A stretch of 64,000 nucleotides of DNA from Vitis vinifera (GCF_030704535.1 NC_081822.1:258001-322000), one strand, 5' to 3'. Shown: positions 41,301 through 52,009, numbered from the stretch's first letter. Notes: generated by a model from the sequence alone, not told the origin. Made by a program: numbers and translations.

Positions 41301-44300
41301 CTTGAATGGATTTGAAGGAGGCTCCCAAAGGGAGGCCCAAATAAGTAGAAAGGAGAGCAAAGGGAACATTGGTCAGCCAGTAGTTAATAACGTTATAGCT
41401 TGAGAACATCATAATATGGCATTAAACCCTGATTTAATTTAATAACTTTCTCAGGCATCTTGAAAAGAAGTTGAGATATTCAGTGCTCTTCATGAGATGA
41501 AGGAAAACTGAGCATGGATGAATCTAAGAGACTGTCAACCAATTTCCTTGCACAAGTGGGAGGCTCCAACAATCTTCAGATGCATTATTTTGCCTCAACT
41601 GGAATTGAATCATCCATACATTTGGTGGAAGGGCCGTAATTATGTAATTGCTTAAAATTTTGATTTGGGATTTGATTTTCAAGTTTTTGATTGTTGAAAA
41701 TAACAGAAAGACTGTTATAGCATGAGATTTATATAGATGGATTTTTTTTTGACAGGTAAGCAGCTGGATGTTATTCAATTGCAAATCATGATTTTGTCTC
41801 ATAAGGAAAAAAATTCCTGCATGCCTGCCAAGAAAAACAAAATGCAAGCAGTAGTAAAAAGAAAATGAGAATATTAATATTTCAACCCATCTAAACAGCT
41901 AATGTGCTACCAATATTAATTTATCATCCAAAAAAAGTATCACACGTAAGAAAGATCACAACAGAACTAGGACAGACAAGTATGCCAAATGAATCTTACC
42001 TTTCTAAAGGAACCAAGCATCAAAAAGATGTTTCCACTCTCAACCAATGCGAAGATTCTGGAATCCTCCAATTCAATGACTCTCCCATATGACTGTTGGA
42101 TTCCCATGATAAAACAGCCATTTAATTAAAAGAATATGTGAAAATAACTGGAAAATCATTAATTTCATTTGTTACTAGTTTACAGCTTAAAGCACTGTTA
42201 CAGTCAATTCTTTTCTTCTCTTCTTTCAATCATAACTGTTACAATTGATTCTCAAATATTCTAAATCCCATGGGCATACTTTATAACCATTTGTTATGTG
42301 TTACCATGCACATGGCTTCAAGACACAAGAACAAATGTCAAACATCATGGGAGTGAGAGGATAAGATGACAAGAATAAATTCTTTTTATTGGAAAATGTT
42401 ACTTCTTGTGAGAAAAGGTACAATAAAATACATTAATTTAGAAAGTTTGAGATCCGTGGACAATGGTGACACTCCTACAAATAAAGACAAACATGTGCAA
42501 CATAACATAGAAAATCCCTCTTGAACCACTATCATAGTGAGTCACAAGCGTTCCTGCTTTTTGCAATCAATAGACCTCATTTCAGCAATTTTGAAGGTTG
42601 GAAAGCTTAGCCAGTTTGAGAGGAGAGTGAATTGAAAGGAAATTAGGGAACATATAGCACTTTTGACGAAGAAAGGACCTATCCAACCACTTCTCAACCA
42701 GCCCAGCTGCTAGTCACTGTGGCGAGGCTTGGCTCTCCATCCGTGTTATTTCACTCACTGAGTTCTGACATATTCAAATCATATTCAGGTACTTACGATC
42801 CTGTAGGTTAGGGTTTTAGGAAAAGAGTGAATCGCTTTTCTTTGAGACTATTCCATTGTTGTCACTTCTGGTTGTTCATGCTAAACTTTTCTAACACTTT
42901 GAGTAGCCCAATGGACAAGGCCTATGTATGAGTTCTTATCTTGCTCTTGCCACCCCCTGCTCACCGAAGTCGTCATTTCCTATGACAAAGCGGCAAGAGG
43001 GAAAAGGAAGATTTAGATTCCACCGAAAGTTAGATTAATAAAAAAACACTCTTTAAGCTCTCAATTAAGTTGACCTACAAGACGTGGCATTCACCAGAGG
43101 GCAAACAAGATCTCATAAACCTTCCCCAGATCAAAGGTCCTTGTGCTCACACAGTAACAGGGGACATAACCAAGTCGGTAAACTTGGTCTTAATACAGGC
43201 CCAATCTCAGAGCTTAGCCTTTGGTTCCCTATGCTCAGCAACAACAGCTCAACTTTGACTGAGGTGATGCCCCTGGCCAATCTCATGTTCTACCACTCAT
43301 TCAAACCCCGGTGTTGAATACAATCACATTGAGGAAGAACCATCACCTCTAGATGGATCAAAATGGCAACCAGAACACATCAGTCAACCACCCTCAATTT
43401 CTTGACTTTTTGAATAAGATTCAGACAACAATCAGGCAGCCAATTTAAAATTTCTTCAGAGACCTCAACTAGAATTTTTGGGCCAGCACCACACTGATGT
43501 TCATTGCAGTTGGATTCAATTTAATGTACCAGACCAGAGCTCCACTTGCAGCTCAGAGAACCCTACCATTTTTTATCTCTACAGCCTTCATATGGTTACT
43601 TCCCCTAAGTTCCAACAACAACTGTAAAGGAGGACTCAGACAATGAAAGGCACAACTCATTTATCCAAATAGAAATATTTGGCCTAATTGGTCTGGATTA
43701 TTCTTTCTTTGATTATAAAAATGGCAGAATAGATAAAAACACTCAAGAGTTTTGTTATATTTCCTTTAGCTCCAATTTCTCATAAACCAAATAAATAGGA
43801 AATTAGAAAAAGCGACGGATGAAACAGAAGATAAATATTGGGGCGGCAGGATTGGGAAAGAAAGAAAGAAAAGTACCTTTATAGCTGCAGTAAACATACC
43901 CAATCGCTGGTAGGCAAGCCCCAGAGCCTAAAGTGGGGAAGGAGAACCAGAAATATATATATATACATCAATATCGCTCAGGATGGAAACAAGAACAAGA
44001 GCTTTTATTTTAGAAGAAAGAATGAAAAACATGATAAATGCCCCATATAAAAAGAATACACACTTCCCACAAATCAGCACAGCTAGGATACCCTCGAATG
44101 GCATGTTGAAGACTCTGTACTGCTTCAGACCATTTATTTTGATGGAGCTACCAAGTAAGAACATGGAGTATTTGTTAGATGAACACATGGCTTCGGCTAA
44201 GTTCCACTAACCGACTAGTTGCAAATGAAATACATGGAAAAATGCGACAAAGAAAAGAAACCTGCAGGTAACCCAATCTTCGAAAAGCCCAAAAAGCCCT

Positions 44301-44950
44301 AGGGGACTTCTCTGATGCTTCCCTGCAGACCGCAATCTCTAAAGTCTCCTTTCCTCCTAGGTCCAACAAATCACACAACGCTTCCTGACACAAAATTAAT
44401 ACTTGCTTGATCGAAAACCAACATGTCGAGGGATGAAACCATTTTTTTTAAGGAAAAAATTTGCACTAACCCCAGAATCGGAATCATTGGGATTAAGGGT
44501 GACCGATCTCTGGTAACACTTGAAAGCTCTCTGAGTATCAACGGATACCCTTGCGTAATAATGCCCCAAATATCTGAATGCGTCCCCATTCTGCGGATTT
44601 AATTTGGCTGATCTTACAAAATGCTCCGCAGCTTTTTCCTTCCACTCTTGTTCCTCCTTTTCCCACAAGAAGACCCCCTGAAACGACATTTTCAAATTCA
44701 TAAGAAAAAATTCCCACCAATGGAGAACCAAAACCGCTTATTCTTTTCATCATCATGACAAGAAACATTACGAGATTAAAATGAAGGGAGGCGTCATCAG
44801 GATTGGAATCCACAGACTCTTGTAGCTTCCTTAAGACATGGTCATTTTTCCCTTCCTCTTCCTGTGCTTCCTGAAAAACGAAACTGTTTGAGAGAGATTC
44901 TGCATATCCAAAACCCACCAAGCGCAGAAGATGGCAAGAAACCCAACCAT
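11309..44950 (-). CDS. SKI3: SKI3, tetratricopeptide-repeat subunit of the cytoplasmic Ski complex (22 coding exons)
   Basis: The Ski complex (SKI2-SKI3-SKI8) feeds mRNA to the cytoplasmic exosome; SKI3 is its TPR scaffold. Coding exons on the minus strand, 5' to 3': 44950-44948, 44870-44772, 44677-44471, 44384-44262, 44147-44064, 43927-43877, 42092-42000, 35196-35056, 34560-34480, 34268-34021, 33935-33764, 33537-33422, 33325-33268, 32589-32524, 32373-32161, 32027-31970, 31336-30963, 30845-30751, 24870-24628, 24273-23630, 22051-21848, 11490-11309. All borders are GT-AG and phases match; the sum is 3555 bases, or 1184 residues plus TGA, close to the roughly 1170 of Arabidopsis SKI3. TPR-like helices are visible throughout ([42 protein letters not shown]). 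The C-terminus reads [12 protein letters not shown] and ends [13 protein letters not shown]. The first coding exon is only the ATG, spliced over a 77-base intron; that start is the least certain part. Five introns are strongly enlarged by transposons. Confidence 0.9.
12192..12629 (+). repeat. Old direct repeat, copy 1, left half
   Basis: It matches 15606-15970 with moderate divergence: AGGTTGACAATTTTG, CAAGGTTGAAGACT, TCTTTAAAGAA(A/G)TCAAAG and GTGCTTGAG(T/C)CAACTTAAA occur in the same order. It is cut at 12629 by a LINE; the homology resumes at 14973. The element type is unknown: I see no coding capacity and no clear LTR ends. Confidence 0.55.
12630..14972 (+). mobile_element. 5'-truncated, degenerate LINE (L1-type ORF2) in the last SKI3 intron
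   Basis: Translating in shifting frames gives the usual plant L1 reverse transcriptase order: [50 protein letters not shown], then FANDTLIL in place of the catalytic FADD. The linker after it (13752-14018) contains [20 protein letters not shown] and [16 protein letters not shown]. It ends near a poly-A run at 14965-14974. Candidate imperfect target-site duplications are AGGGTTTTCCACCTATA (12613-12629) and AAGGTTTTTATACCTATA (14973-14990). Frameshifts and stops make it inactive. It lies antisense to SKI3. Confidence 0.8.
14973..15140 (+). repeat. Old direct repeat, copy 1, right half
   Basis: Resembles 15985-16140 (AGATCCTAAACTCCCAAAAACTTTT against AAATCCCAAACTCTCAAAAACCTTTT) and continues copy 1 after the LINE insertion. 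Downstream, a TTGATATCAAAGCAAG near 15430 is reminiscent of a copia-type primer-binding site, but this is weak. Confidence 0.45.
15606..16140 (+). repeat. Old direct repeat, copy 2 (uninterrupted)
   Basis: Contains in one piece the two halves that the LINE separates in copy 1. It sits just upstream of the copia gag remnant. It does not match the 3' LTR at 20730, so it is not evidently that element's 5' LTR. Confidence 0.45.
16330..20999 (+). mobile_element. Degenerate Ty1/copia LTR retrotransposon with 3' LTR
   Basis: Copia pol order is seen with many stops and frameshifts. Gag (about 16400-16720) has [21 protein letters not shown] and GYLTG. Protease (17490-17530) has [10 protein letters not shown], where the usual DSGA is altered. 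Next come GAG-pre-integrase (about 17790) and integrase (18060-18680: [33 protein letters not shown]). Reverse transcriptase (19320-19790) has [31 protein letters not shown] and LKKALYSLK. RNase H (20250-20600) has [24 protein letters not shown] and YCDNKAA. A purine tract GAAGGGGAG (20721-20729) precedes TGTTGAAAAG, the start of the 3' LTR. No 5' LTR is recognisable. It lies in the last SKI3 intron, antisense to the gene, and is inactive. Confidence 0.85.
20730..20999 (+). repeat. 3' LTR of the copia element (right end approximate)
   Basis: Starts TGTTGAAAAG immediately after the polypurine tract. It includes a TTAGGATTAGGATTAGAATTAG stretch split by single changes and an AATAAAATAAG polyadenylation-like region near 20965. 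The right end near TTTCACA is a guess because there is no 5' LTR to compare. Confidence 0.5.
22110..22331. repeat. Palindromic (ATCT)/(AGAT) microsatellite and adjoining tandem duplication
   Basis: ATCT units to about 22127 run directly into ATAG units to 22146, so the tract could fold into a hairpin. Next come two direct copies of about 85 bases (22150-22235 and 22246-22331), each holding GAAGTCTTCACTTATAAAG and GAAACAAGCAGCAA, with few differences. All of it lies in the SKI3 intron just upstream of exon 21. Confidence 0.8.
22549..23418 (-). mobile_element. 5'-truncated LINE, C-terminal ORF2 part, with perfect 15-base target-site duplication
   Basis: In minus-strand orientation it encodes the zf-RVT-type C-terminus of plant L1 ORF2 ([52 protein letters not shown]). 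It ends in an A-rich tail at the left edge. CAAAGATATAATTTT occurs directly on both sides (22534-22548 and 23419-23433). It lies sense to SKI3 in the intron between exons 20 and 21. Confidence 0.9.
25530..26636 (-). mobile_element. LINE fragments in the SKI3 intron 18
   Basis: A poly-T at about 25669-25683 followed by GATAGGTAAAAG marks a minus-strand LINE 3' end. Upstream on that strand, at 26379-26624, it encodes [20 protein letters not shown] and [18 protein letters not shown], the linker after the reverse transcriptase. To the left, 25530-25660 reads [20 protein letters not shown], close to the zf-RVT consensus and out of order. That suggests a second LINE piece into which the first was inserted. 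I found no convincing target-site duplication. Confidence 0.7.
26971..27015 (+). mobile_element. LINE micro-insertion: about 30 bases of LINE 3' end plus poly-A
   Basis: The segment TCAATATATTCCTTTGTCG, then TTTCCTATC and a run of about 18 A, is flanked by ACTCCTTTTA directly on both sides (26961-26970 and about 27016-27025). Its sequence matches the 3' end of the LINE at 22549 read on the minus strand (ATCAATATATCACTTTATCG then TTTCCTATCAAAA). It is therefore an extremely 5'-truncated insertion. Confidence 0.75.
27700..28497 (+). mobile_element. LINE-associated ORF1-like (DUF4283-type) fragment
   Basis: Broken frames give [61 protein letters not shown] and [15 protein letters not shown]. 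These resemble the ORF1 proteins accompanying plant L1 elements. The 3' end is near TTGCCTATTAAAAAAATT. Antisense to SKI3 in intron 18. Stops and frameshifts are frequent. Confidence 0.55.
29140..29270 (+). mobile_element. LINE 3' tail carrying a second micro-insertion
   Basis: TGTATACTTTTGTGTGCCC through TTACCTATAAAAAAAAA is a LINE 3' terminus. It is interrupted by a short CC(T)nATAAGTT piece at 29203-29223. Direct copies of GGTGCTTTTAAT lie on both sides (29191-29202 and 29224-29235), so a tail-only insertion has landed inside the older tail. Confidence 0.6.
32731..33003. repeat. Tandem duplication of about 131 bases in a SKI3 intron
   Basis: Units at 32731-32862 and 32873-33003 share AACAAAAATATTACTAATGG, TTTTTTGGTCAAATCAAAT and CACCTGCTCTCCCCTC with only a few differences. 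They lie in the intron between exons 13 and 14 and do not touch an exon. Confidence 0.9.
34837..34942 (-). mobile_element. tRNA-derived SINE with target-site duplication
   Basis: Read on the minus strand it begins near CCTTGAGGCCTGGCTCAAG. An A-box-like TGGCTCAAGTGG and a B-box GGTTCAAGTCC follow, at tRNA-like spacing. It ends in GGGGGACAAAAATTTACC then TATAAAAAAAA. ATGATATACATT lies directly on both sides (34825-34836 and 34943-34954). The final TTACCTATAAAAAAA matches the LINE tails in this window. It lies in the SKI3 intron between exons 8 and 9. Confidence 0.75.
35638..35785 (-). mobile_element. Short 5'-truncated LINE with perfect 17-base target-site duplication
   Basis: A T-run with GATAGGCAAAAG marks the minus-strand 3' end. 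About 150 bases of LINE 3' sequence follow. TCAAGAGCAGGGACATT occurs on both sides (35621-35637 and 35786-35802). Confidence 0.85.
35838..38037 (-). mobile_element. LINE ORF2 with largely intact reverse transcriptase core, 5'-truncated
   Basis: On the minus strand, from 38036 downwards, it gives [51 protein letters not shown] and the catalytic [10 protein letters not shown] in one open frame. [20 protein letters not shown] and ELGGLGFG (37083-37442) follow. The zf-RVT-type end ([31 protein letters not shown]) reaches down to about 36050, with a poly-T at 35840-35850. It begins abruptly at DAVLIANE, so the endonuclease and ORF1 are absent. CAAATTAAAATTTT and CAAATTTAAATTTT at the two edges may be an imperfect target-site duplication. 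Sense to SKI3 in the 6.8-kb intron 7. This is the best preserved LINE here. Confidence 0.85.
39181..39880 (-). mobile_element. LINE 3' fragment (zf-RVT region)
   Basis: A poly-T followed by GATAGGTAAACAATAACC marks a minus-strand 3' end. Broken minus-strand frames resemble the typical LINE C-terminus ([30 protein letters not shown]). A weak target-site duplication CAAGAAA(A)CTT may exist near 39169 and 39869. It sits directly left of another LINE. Confidence 0.65.
39904..41390 (-). mobile_element. Second LINE fragment, adjacent to the first
   Basis: A T-run at 39904-39926 is the 3' end. On the minus strand, 40420-40644 encodes [20 protein letters not shown] and [15 protein letters not shown]. 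Further upstream come [19 protein letters not shown] and [15 protein letters not shown] near 41200-41340. Truncated in the linker after the reverse transcriptase. It carries several stops. Confidence 0.7.
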
Positions 44951-46472
44951 GTCCTTCAACTGGGATTCGAAAAGGGTACTAAAACCCTAAACCGCTGATT
45001 CAGACCTCAGTGCTGCTGAGACTGTCACACCCCGGATCCGCTCTTATTTCTCGTATTCATATATGCAAATATTTCTTGCTTTGGGCCCAGGCAACCCAAA
45101 TCTCCACTTTGCTTCCTAATTTCAAGAAACACTATTTACAGAACGCTTTTGGCTGCTTCCAGATCCGCGGATCCCCGCTGCTCTTGCCACACTAAACACT
45201 CTTCCCCTCTCGTATCTCCACGCGGCAGAAGGTGGTGTGGCGATAGTCATGATCTCGCCTGCGCTAAAATTCATGATTTAATCGGTGACTAACGGCATAC
45301 TAAGAGTCCATTCATGTTTCTTAATTATTAATTACTAAATAAGGAGGAGGAATTATACGGTTGCTGTCTGGCTTCTATTTCATTGGCTGCCGTATCAGAA
45401 CTACGGTCGTATCTGTAATTGTGCTCAAAAATAATTTTTATATTTTTAAAACAATTTTTTTTAACTTTAAAATATATATTTAACAAATTTTTATTAAAAA
45501 AAATTCTAAGATTTGTTGTAAAATTAGGTTATTTCTTCAAATAAAAGTGAGTCATGTGGTTTTGAAAGTATATGAGAAATAATTAAAAATTCAAACAATA
45601 TTTTAAAATTTTCATATTTTTAAAATATTTGATTTCTAAAAAAAAAAGCCCTGAAAAATCTGAAATAATTGTTTTTAAACCATTTTCAAAACATGTGTTT
45701 TGACAATTGTTTTTGAAAACATTGTTACATACACACTACTATATATATATAATCCTATATTTTGCTTTCAATTTGACCGTTGTCTCAAATGAACCATGGT
45801 GGCAAGAGGAGGAAAAAATTACCTCCTGTTCAATCAATATAAAAGATTTGGATATAAAATAATTCTCCCTTTTTCTAATTATAATTATAGTTTTTTTTTG
45901 TATGGCATTCAATTAATGTGTATGATATAAATAACCAAATATATATATGATTAATTAATAGGCATCTGGTACTGGTTTTGCATAGTCCCGAAATGTTTTA
46001 GGATTTAATTTTTATTTTGTCAATTCAAAGAATTTATTATGACTAAAATTAGGATGATGGGAGGGTGGGGAAGATGATAAAATAAGAGTAAAACAATAAA
46101 TACAATCCTTGTTAAGAAAACAAGGAAGTGACGTGTCATATTGATAAAAGATTTTGTTTTAGAATTAAAGGGTGGGATACAAATCTCAAGGTTTTCTAGT
46201 TCTAAAAGTTGTCTACTTCCTTCAAATTTATTCTAAACAATTAATATTTTAAATTGCCTAGCAGCCTAGCACCATTATCTCACTAACGGATATGGACTGA
46301 AAAGAACCCTTCTTCTTTTTTTCCGTTTGGATTTCAAAGCATCTCCAACTTTAATAATAATTTATAATGAGAAATACATAAATGCTTGCCCTTTATTTTG
46401 ATTTTTTTAAAATAAGGCTGTGTCTATCATTCATAAATGCAACCATATGGCCAATTAATCAGGAGTAAGTCA
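44951..46472. other. Intergenic region: SKI3 promoter/5' UTR and MIP1-like 3' flank
   Basis: No gene is supported. The part nearest 44951-45250 is GC-richer and should hold the SKI3 5' UTR and promoter. The rest (45400-46450) is AT-rich without coding signal. Confidence 0.55.
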
Positions 46473-49400
46473 TCAGACATCAATTCTGGCATTGGCTAAT
46501 TCTCCATGGATCACATAACGAAAGGTTGAGCTCTGTGGTAGCCAATGGATGCACTTGTGAGGCCTTCCCTTCATGCATCTTTCCATTTCCTTGTGTTGAG
46601 CTTCTGACACACACCCGGTCACCACCTCCAAAAGCTTGTGCATACTCAGTGACGTATCTTTTGCAAAGTAGGATAGAATCTTTGGCAGGAAAATCTTTGT
46701 TCCCTTGTCAACATAGGCACTGGCTTCAATAAACTCCTGTTTAGCAAGCTTGAGATTCTGGAATACATTTTGTGCTGTATAGAGACGAACCTGCATTCAA
46801 TAATTTGGGCCCCAAACCAGATCATGCAAAGAGCAAAACCAAGGGTAACTTCAAAATAAGGTTCGTGGGAAGGTGAATTCATGAGAGACGTCGGATTCAT
46901 ACCACAGGGTCGGAGTATGTCCCTGAACAAAGGGCAAAATGAACAAGCGGTTCTGGGTATTCAATGGCGTATATATGTTTGCTGTTCCCCATCCTGGACT
47001 TATTTCCTGGAGAAAGCAGTGTTTGTAGCCACTGCATTCATGTTGTGTCAAGAAAAGGAAATTTGAAGACAAGTATGATAGCGATGATACGATATATGTC
47101 TTAAGTTGAACCCGCATCAAGATTCATGGGATTTTTGCATTTTCAAGCTTCTAGCCTTCTACTACTATAATGTCCATCCTAAACTTGATCCCCCGCGCGA
47201 CCATGTGTTAATTATCCTCAAATTATGATTAGTCAGCACTCTAAAATCTGTGTTTTTCTGCCCCTCTGCTGGAACATTAAACTACTGATTGAATCCTACT
47301 TTACAAGGTTTAATTTACCAGATCCATATGTTCTGATAATATTACCCAGCACATGGTCCCGGGTGCTTCCAGATGGCAGGTCAGAGCAATCTGGTCATCA
47401 CCTAGCCTAAACAGGATTCGTTCTATAGTTTTTTTGCTAGCCACTAGACCCTCCTTCATGTAGTGTCACAAGCCCAACCGCAACTAGCCTGCTGGTTCCA
47501 GCTCATAACCATGGTGCCCAGGAAGGCTCTACAATTCAATCTGGGCTTGCAATCTACCTGCAATCCTGGCTTGCCCTAACCCACACAAGCCTTTAAATGT
47601 GCCAAATTACACCATTTGGAGGGATCCTCAGTCGAGCCACATCTTGGGTTTTGGCCCTCCTGAAACTTCCTCCTCTATGGCATATAAGACGATCTTAGTT
47701 TTACAATGTAAGTGATATAAGCATCAATGTACTCATTGAGCACAATCTTGTAAGCATACATTCATATATGCACACAAGTAAATACATGTGGGATTTCAGG
47801 GAAGAACGCATACCGGTGCTGGCCTGTGTGACCGAATCCCTAAAATGGAGCTTTGTATGTCATAAGCATTTACACAATGTCCCCCGACATTGTAAGCTGC
47901 CTAAAGAGATGAAAGTCTGATCAATATAGTCACTTTTTCTGAAGAGAAACCCAATATGGATAACATTAACAAGATATTAGCACTAACACACAAGTTTTTA
48001 CCTTTAAAATAGATGTGCCTTTTACACAATTACGGATTCCATAAGCTAAATACGCCTGCAAAGGAAAGCTCATAATCTCGTGAGTGTTTATGACAAGAAA
48101 GGTTTGTTCTAATCCTGTCTATGAAATACTTCATACAGTTTTTCACTGAAAGCTAAAGAGAAAAATTAAAGCTTTGAAAAGCCTACATGCATCACCAAGG
48201 CATTATGGATGTTGATCCAAAATGCTAGTTTTCCTTCACGCTTCATCTTCCTTGGGTTAACCTTCGCAAGATTTTGAACCAATGACCTACACAATTTAAA
48301 TTACTAAATATGAGGAGTTTTTTAAAGATTCCATAACTCTTGACATTAAAAATTGTTGGAAGTTTGAGCCTGTTCTCTTTTTGACCCTTGTCCTGAATCT
48401 TATCCGTTTTAATAGGAACCCGTTACGACAACTGACTCTGAAATTCCAACAACTTTGGATTGGTAAACCTAACACTGGTGGGAAGGGATTAAAACAGGGA
48501 AACTGATTTCGTTAAATCTGTTTAAATGTGCTAGAAAATGCCATCCAACTATGTGAGAGTAAGGTGCAGGTTGGGTACCTGAAATTTTGCAGCATGCTAG
48601 CAGCATAGTTGAAACTATCATCATCTAGGCATAACTTCATTACTTCTACCATTGCAGCATATGGTGCATTTTCCTCCTTCAAACCTTGAAATCGATGGTG
48701 CCCTGTAGCTCCCTCATTGCAATGTGGACTCCAAGTATCAAAGAGATTCTGGACAGAGAATGTACTTGTGGAGGACAAGGACGAGGTAGAAGAAACTGAA
48801 AAGCCCGCACTACTTGAATGGGGGTTGGCAAGTTTGCAGTAGATAGAAGATATGCATTGGACAATGTCTTCAGAAAGTTTATCTGGTGTATGGAGTGTGT
48901 GATCAATGTGGGAAGCACCAAAATACTCTCCGAGGCTGTGATGACCAAGATCACCATTCTTTCCATCCTGCAAATGCTCGTCATAGACATTTTTTTATGT
49001 AGTTTTATAAAGTTATGCTGGACTAAAAACAAGCCAGCTGCACAAAATGCATCTAGCTGATGAGGCATATTTTACCCTTCTAGATTTTACTTTTGAAGTT
49101 GCTGCATAATTCCAATCATCTGAATCAGCCCAACCATGTGTGGAAGAAGTTCCACTATGGACCACACCACCTCTCCACATTTCAGGCTCTATTTTGTAAG
49201 ATGGTTGACTTTGTAAAACTTGCAACGGTGATCCCGCCTTATGTTGTAAATGCTCAGAATTTCCTGGAAATGTGGGTAGATGCTGCTCAAAAGCTGAACG
49301 ATAGAGTGAAAGAAGATATCGCTCCAAATGCATAATTTCAACCTCAAGTGTGGCAATCTCATCAATCAGCTGGGCAGGAGACTGCATCCACAGCCCACCC

Positions 49401-51787
49401 AAGGGTTAGAAGTTACAGATCCAAAAATAAAGCTACAACACAATATTACAAAAAGAACAACAGACAGAGCCTTTCATATGTAAATAGTATTATAAGTACA
49501 AGGCTTGCTCATTCATCAGTGAGTTCATCACAAATCAGTCCATTGTCTCTTGGTGTCATCAATCTCGACCACACAACAAAAATCACAAAGGGAAGCAACA
49601 TTGTAGTATGATAATTTAAGTTAAATTAATAGTAAATATTTCATTTTGAAAATTAAGAACACCTCAACTGTTACAGATTAACATTGAATTGTACAAGATA
49701 AAGTTGGATTCACCTTTTTTTTTTATCAACTCCTATGAATCTTAAGCACCAGACTGGTACTTTCAAATACTTGGATGAGTTTTTGTGGGCATTCAGATCA
49801 AAATTTTGCGTAACCCCTTAACTAAAGAGTAGTCCTGGTGAAGCAGATTCACATCCAGCTGTAGCTGAAGAGGACGATGCCTAAACGCTCTGAAGAGACC
49901 TTTTCAACAGTGAGTCATTGATACAAGTACCCATTTCATAGATAGTGGCAGGAGTGTCACACCAACCTACAATTCTAAACTATTGATAAGATCTCTTGCT
50001 GGATCTAGTTTTCATCCAAAAAGTCAGGTGCTTAGGTAGAATTTGAAGAACATCCTAAGTTTCAGTGCATTTGATGGGAGCGGAAATCCACTGGAATGTC
50101 CTGCTATTTTGAGGGCATGTACTTCGGAGACCGGATCAAACCAACAATTGCAGGCTTCCTACTCTCACTGAAAATTAATTATGTAATTTTCCAGATTACA
50201 GACAACAGTTCAATGATAAAACCAAAGCGACCGTATGGATCCAAGCAGTAAAAAGTAAGATAGACTCATTCAATGCTTTGAGTCATGATATCGATCTAAA
50301 TTTAGTATTTCATCAAGATAGGTCAGACAATTGCAGCAAAATATGCACATGCCTACATAAAAAGTTTGACTAAGCTTTTATTATCCTTATTTTGTAAATG
50401 ATTGGAAATTGTTGGTTTTCTCCAATATACAAACCTTTGGTGTTGGAGCTCCATTTGAAGGAATGGATGCATTGGAGAGAGAAGAAGGAGCCTTCTTAGA
50501 ATCCCAACATAGTGAAGACTGGAGAGATAGTGTTCTCTCCAATTGTCCAATCTGTGTCAAGAGAAGCAGAGGATAACTAAGTAAGAGAATGTAGCAACCT
50601 TTTATCTCTTAGTAGAAATAATTGTAAATGTCTTCGAGATGAAAGGAGAACGTGTTCTAAAAATGATTTCCAGTTTCATCAATGTCTCCACAAGCAAATG
50701 GACAAGCCTAGAGGCACAAACTCAGACTGGAGCTAGAAGCAAGAAAAAAGTTATATTTTTCACTATTCAATTCTTCCATGTAGTTAAACAAAATATTTTT
50801 TTCCATTATTACTTTGGAACAACAGCTCATCTGAATCAATTTCCCTACAAATTTTCTGCGGACTCAGGCAACAAATGTGAGTTTGAAGAGTCATTTCATA
50901 TCACCAGATCATAAGTATTGAGTCGTTAATCTTGAAAGAAACCCTGTTCAATTCAACAGAAATTCTGAATAGTTGGTCATTTGAACAAATTTGTAAAAGA
51001 AGCTCGGCCATGGTCTGCAACTTTGACCAATAACATTACGTTTTTCAGCTAAAACTTGGTCAAGATTGTAAAGAATGTTGAAAATTTAGCTGTCCAAGGT
51101 TGCGCAGCATAGATTTGACTACTTGGACATAGTATTTGGATCAAAAAAGGAAGTTGCTGGTGAATTTGCAAATTGAAACCATGCAGAAATGAAGTAGTTG
51201 TGACAAAGGGCAATCTCACTATCTCACCCTTAAACATGGTGTGAACCCTTAATGTTGCTATGTAGGCACGTAACTCTAAGAATATTTCAAAAAGTTTCCA
51301 AGATATGAGAACAAGAAGACAAGGACAAGCAGCCTAATTTCTGGAAAAGGGGCCTCCTGGAATATATTTGGAGGGTCATGGAAATTGATAACATCTAATA
51401 ATTTCCTTAAGACAAGATCCACAACACATGGAAACCAGCTATTTCCTAGAAAGAGGCTTCTCAGAACATATCTAGAAACACAAAAACAAAGGAAAAAAAC
51501 GAAAACAGAACCAAAAGGCCACTTGCATTCATTTTTTAAGGGTTGTAGAATCAGATGTGAGCAAAACACGAATGTTGTATTGGATCTAGGTTTACCTAAT
51601 ATCAAACTCGAAAACATATCCAATGCTGGAATAAAGAGGCTGAAACTTGATTTCCCAAACTAGGGTAAAAAAAATAGAATAGGGAAACAATAACTGAATG
51701 GGCAAACTCATTTTCAATTGGAAATAACCAAGTTGGAATACTTACGGAAGTGAAGTGGTAAGGGGTTGTCGGTGACATGTTTAGCAT
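46473..51787 (-). CDS. MIP1-type leucine-zipper / DUF547 protein (nine exons modelled)
   Basis: Exons on the minus strand, 5' to 3': 51787-51746, 50551-50435, 49381-49076, 48967-48579, 48286-48187, 48055-48002, 47900-47814, 47031-46903, 46790-46473. All splice GT-AG in phase, giving 513 residues and TGA. The third exon carries the zipper (SPAQLIDEIATLEVEIMHLE, then RYLLSLYRSAFEQHLP). A serine-rich linker follows. The DUF547 domain starts near residue 285 and contains REGKLAFWINIHNALVMH, AYLAYGI, AAYNVGGHCVNAYDI, YAIEYPEPLVHFALCSGTYS and VRLYTAQNVF. The C-terminus reads CIHWLPQSSTFRYVIHGELA. The family is plant-wide and of poorly defined biochemistry; MIP1 was named as a partner of MADS-box factors. 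The start is uncertain: the frame is open upstream of 51787, a possible small exon lies at 51980-52009, and related proteins usually have a longer basic N-terminus. Confidence 0.85.
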
Positions 51788-52009
51788 ATGCTGATGATGG
51801 CACTGCAAAACCCAGTAAGGAATAGAGGAAGGAGATGATGATGGCAAACCACACCCAGCATTATTTGTCCGTATTCTGAAACCTGCTACAAATTTGACAT
51901 ATATCACCCTTCAGAGTTCACTTCCTATTACAACAGAAAAGAACAAGTAATCAAAGAGAGACTGAGAACACAGCCTCACAGCTCTGGTTTGAATGCGAAA
52001 AGCTTCCAC

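Noticed and set aside
41740..41765. T-run with GACAGGTAAGC as another LINE tail insertion
   Set aside because: It resembles the LINE 3' end, but I could not find a target-site duplication or further LINE sequence.
46851..47120. 89-codon minus-strand ORF (FVQGHTPTLWYESDV frame) as the coding frame of a MIP1/DUF547 exon
   Set aside because: Only the frame starting at the upstream acceptor (TGG at 47031) gives YAIEYPEPLVHFALCSG and joins in phase with both neighbours.
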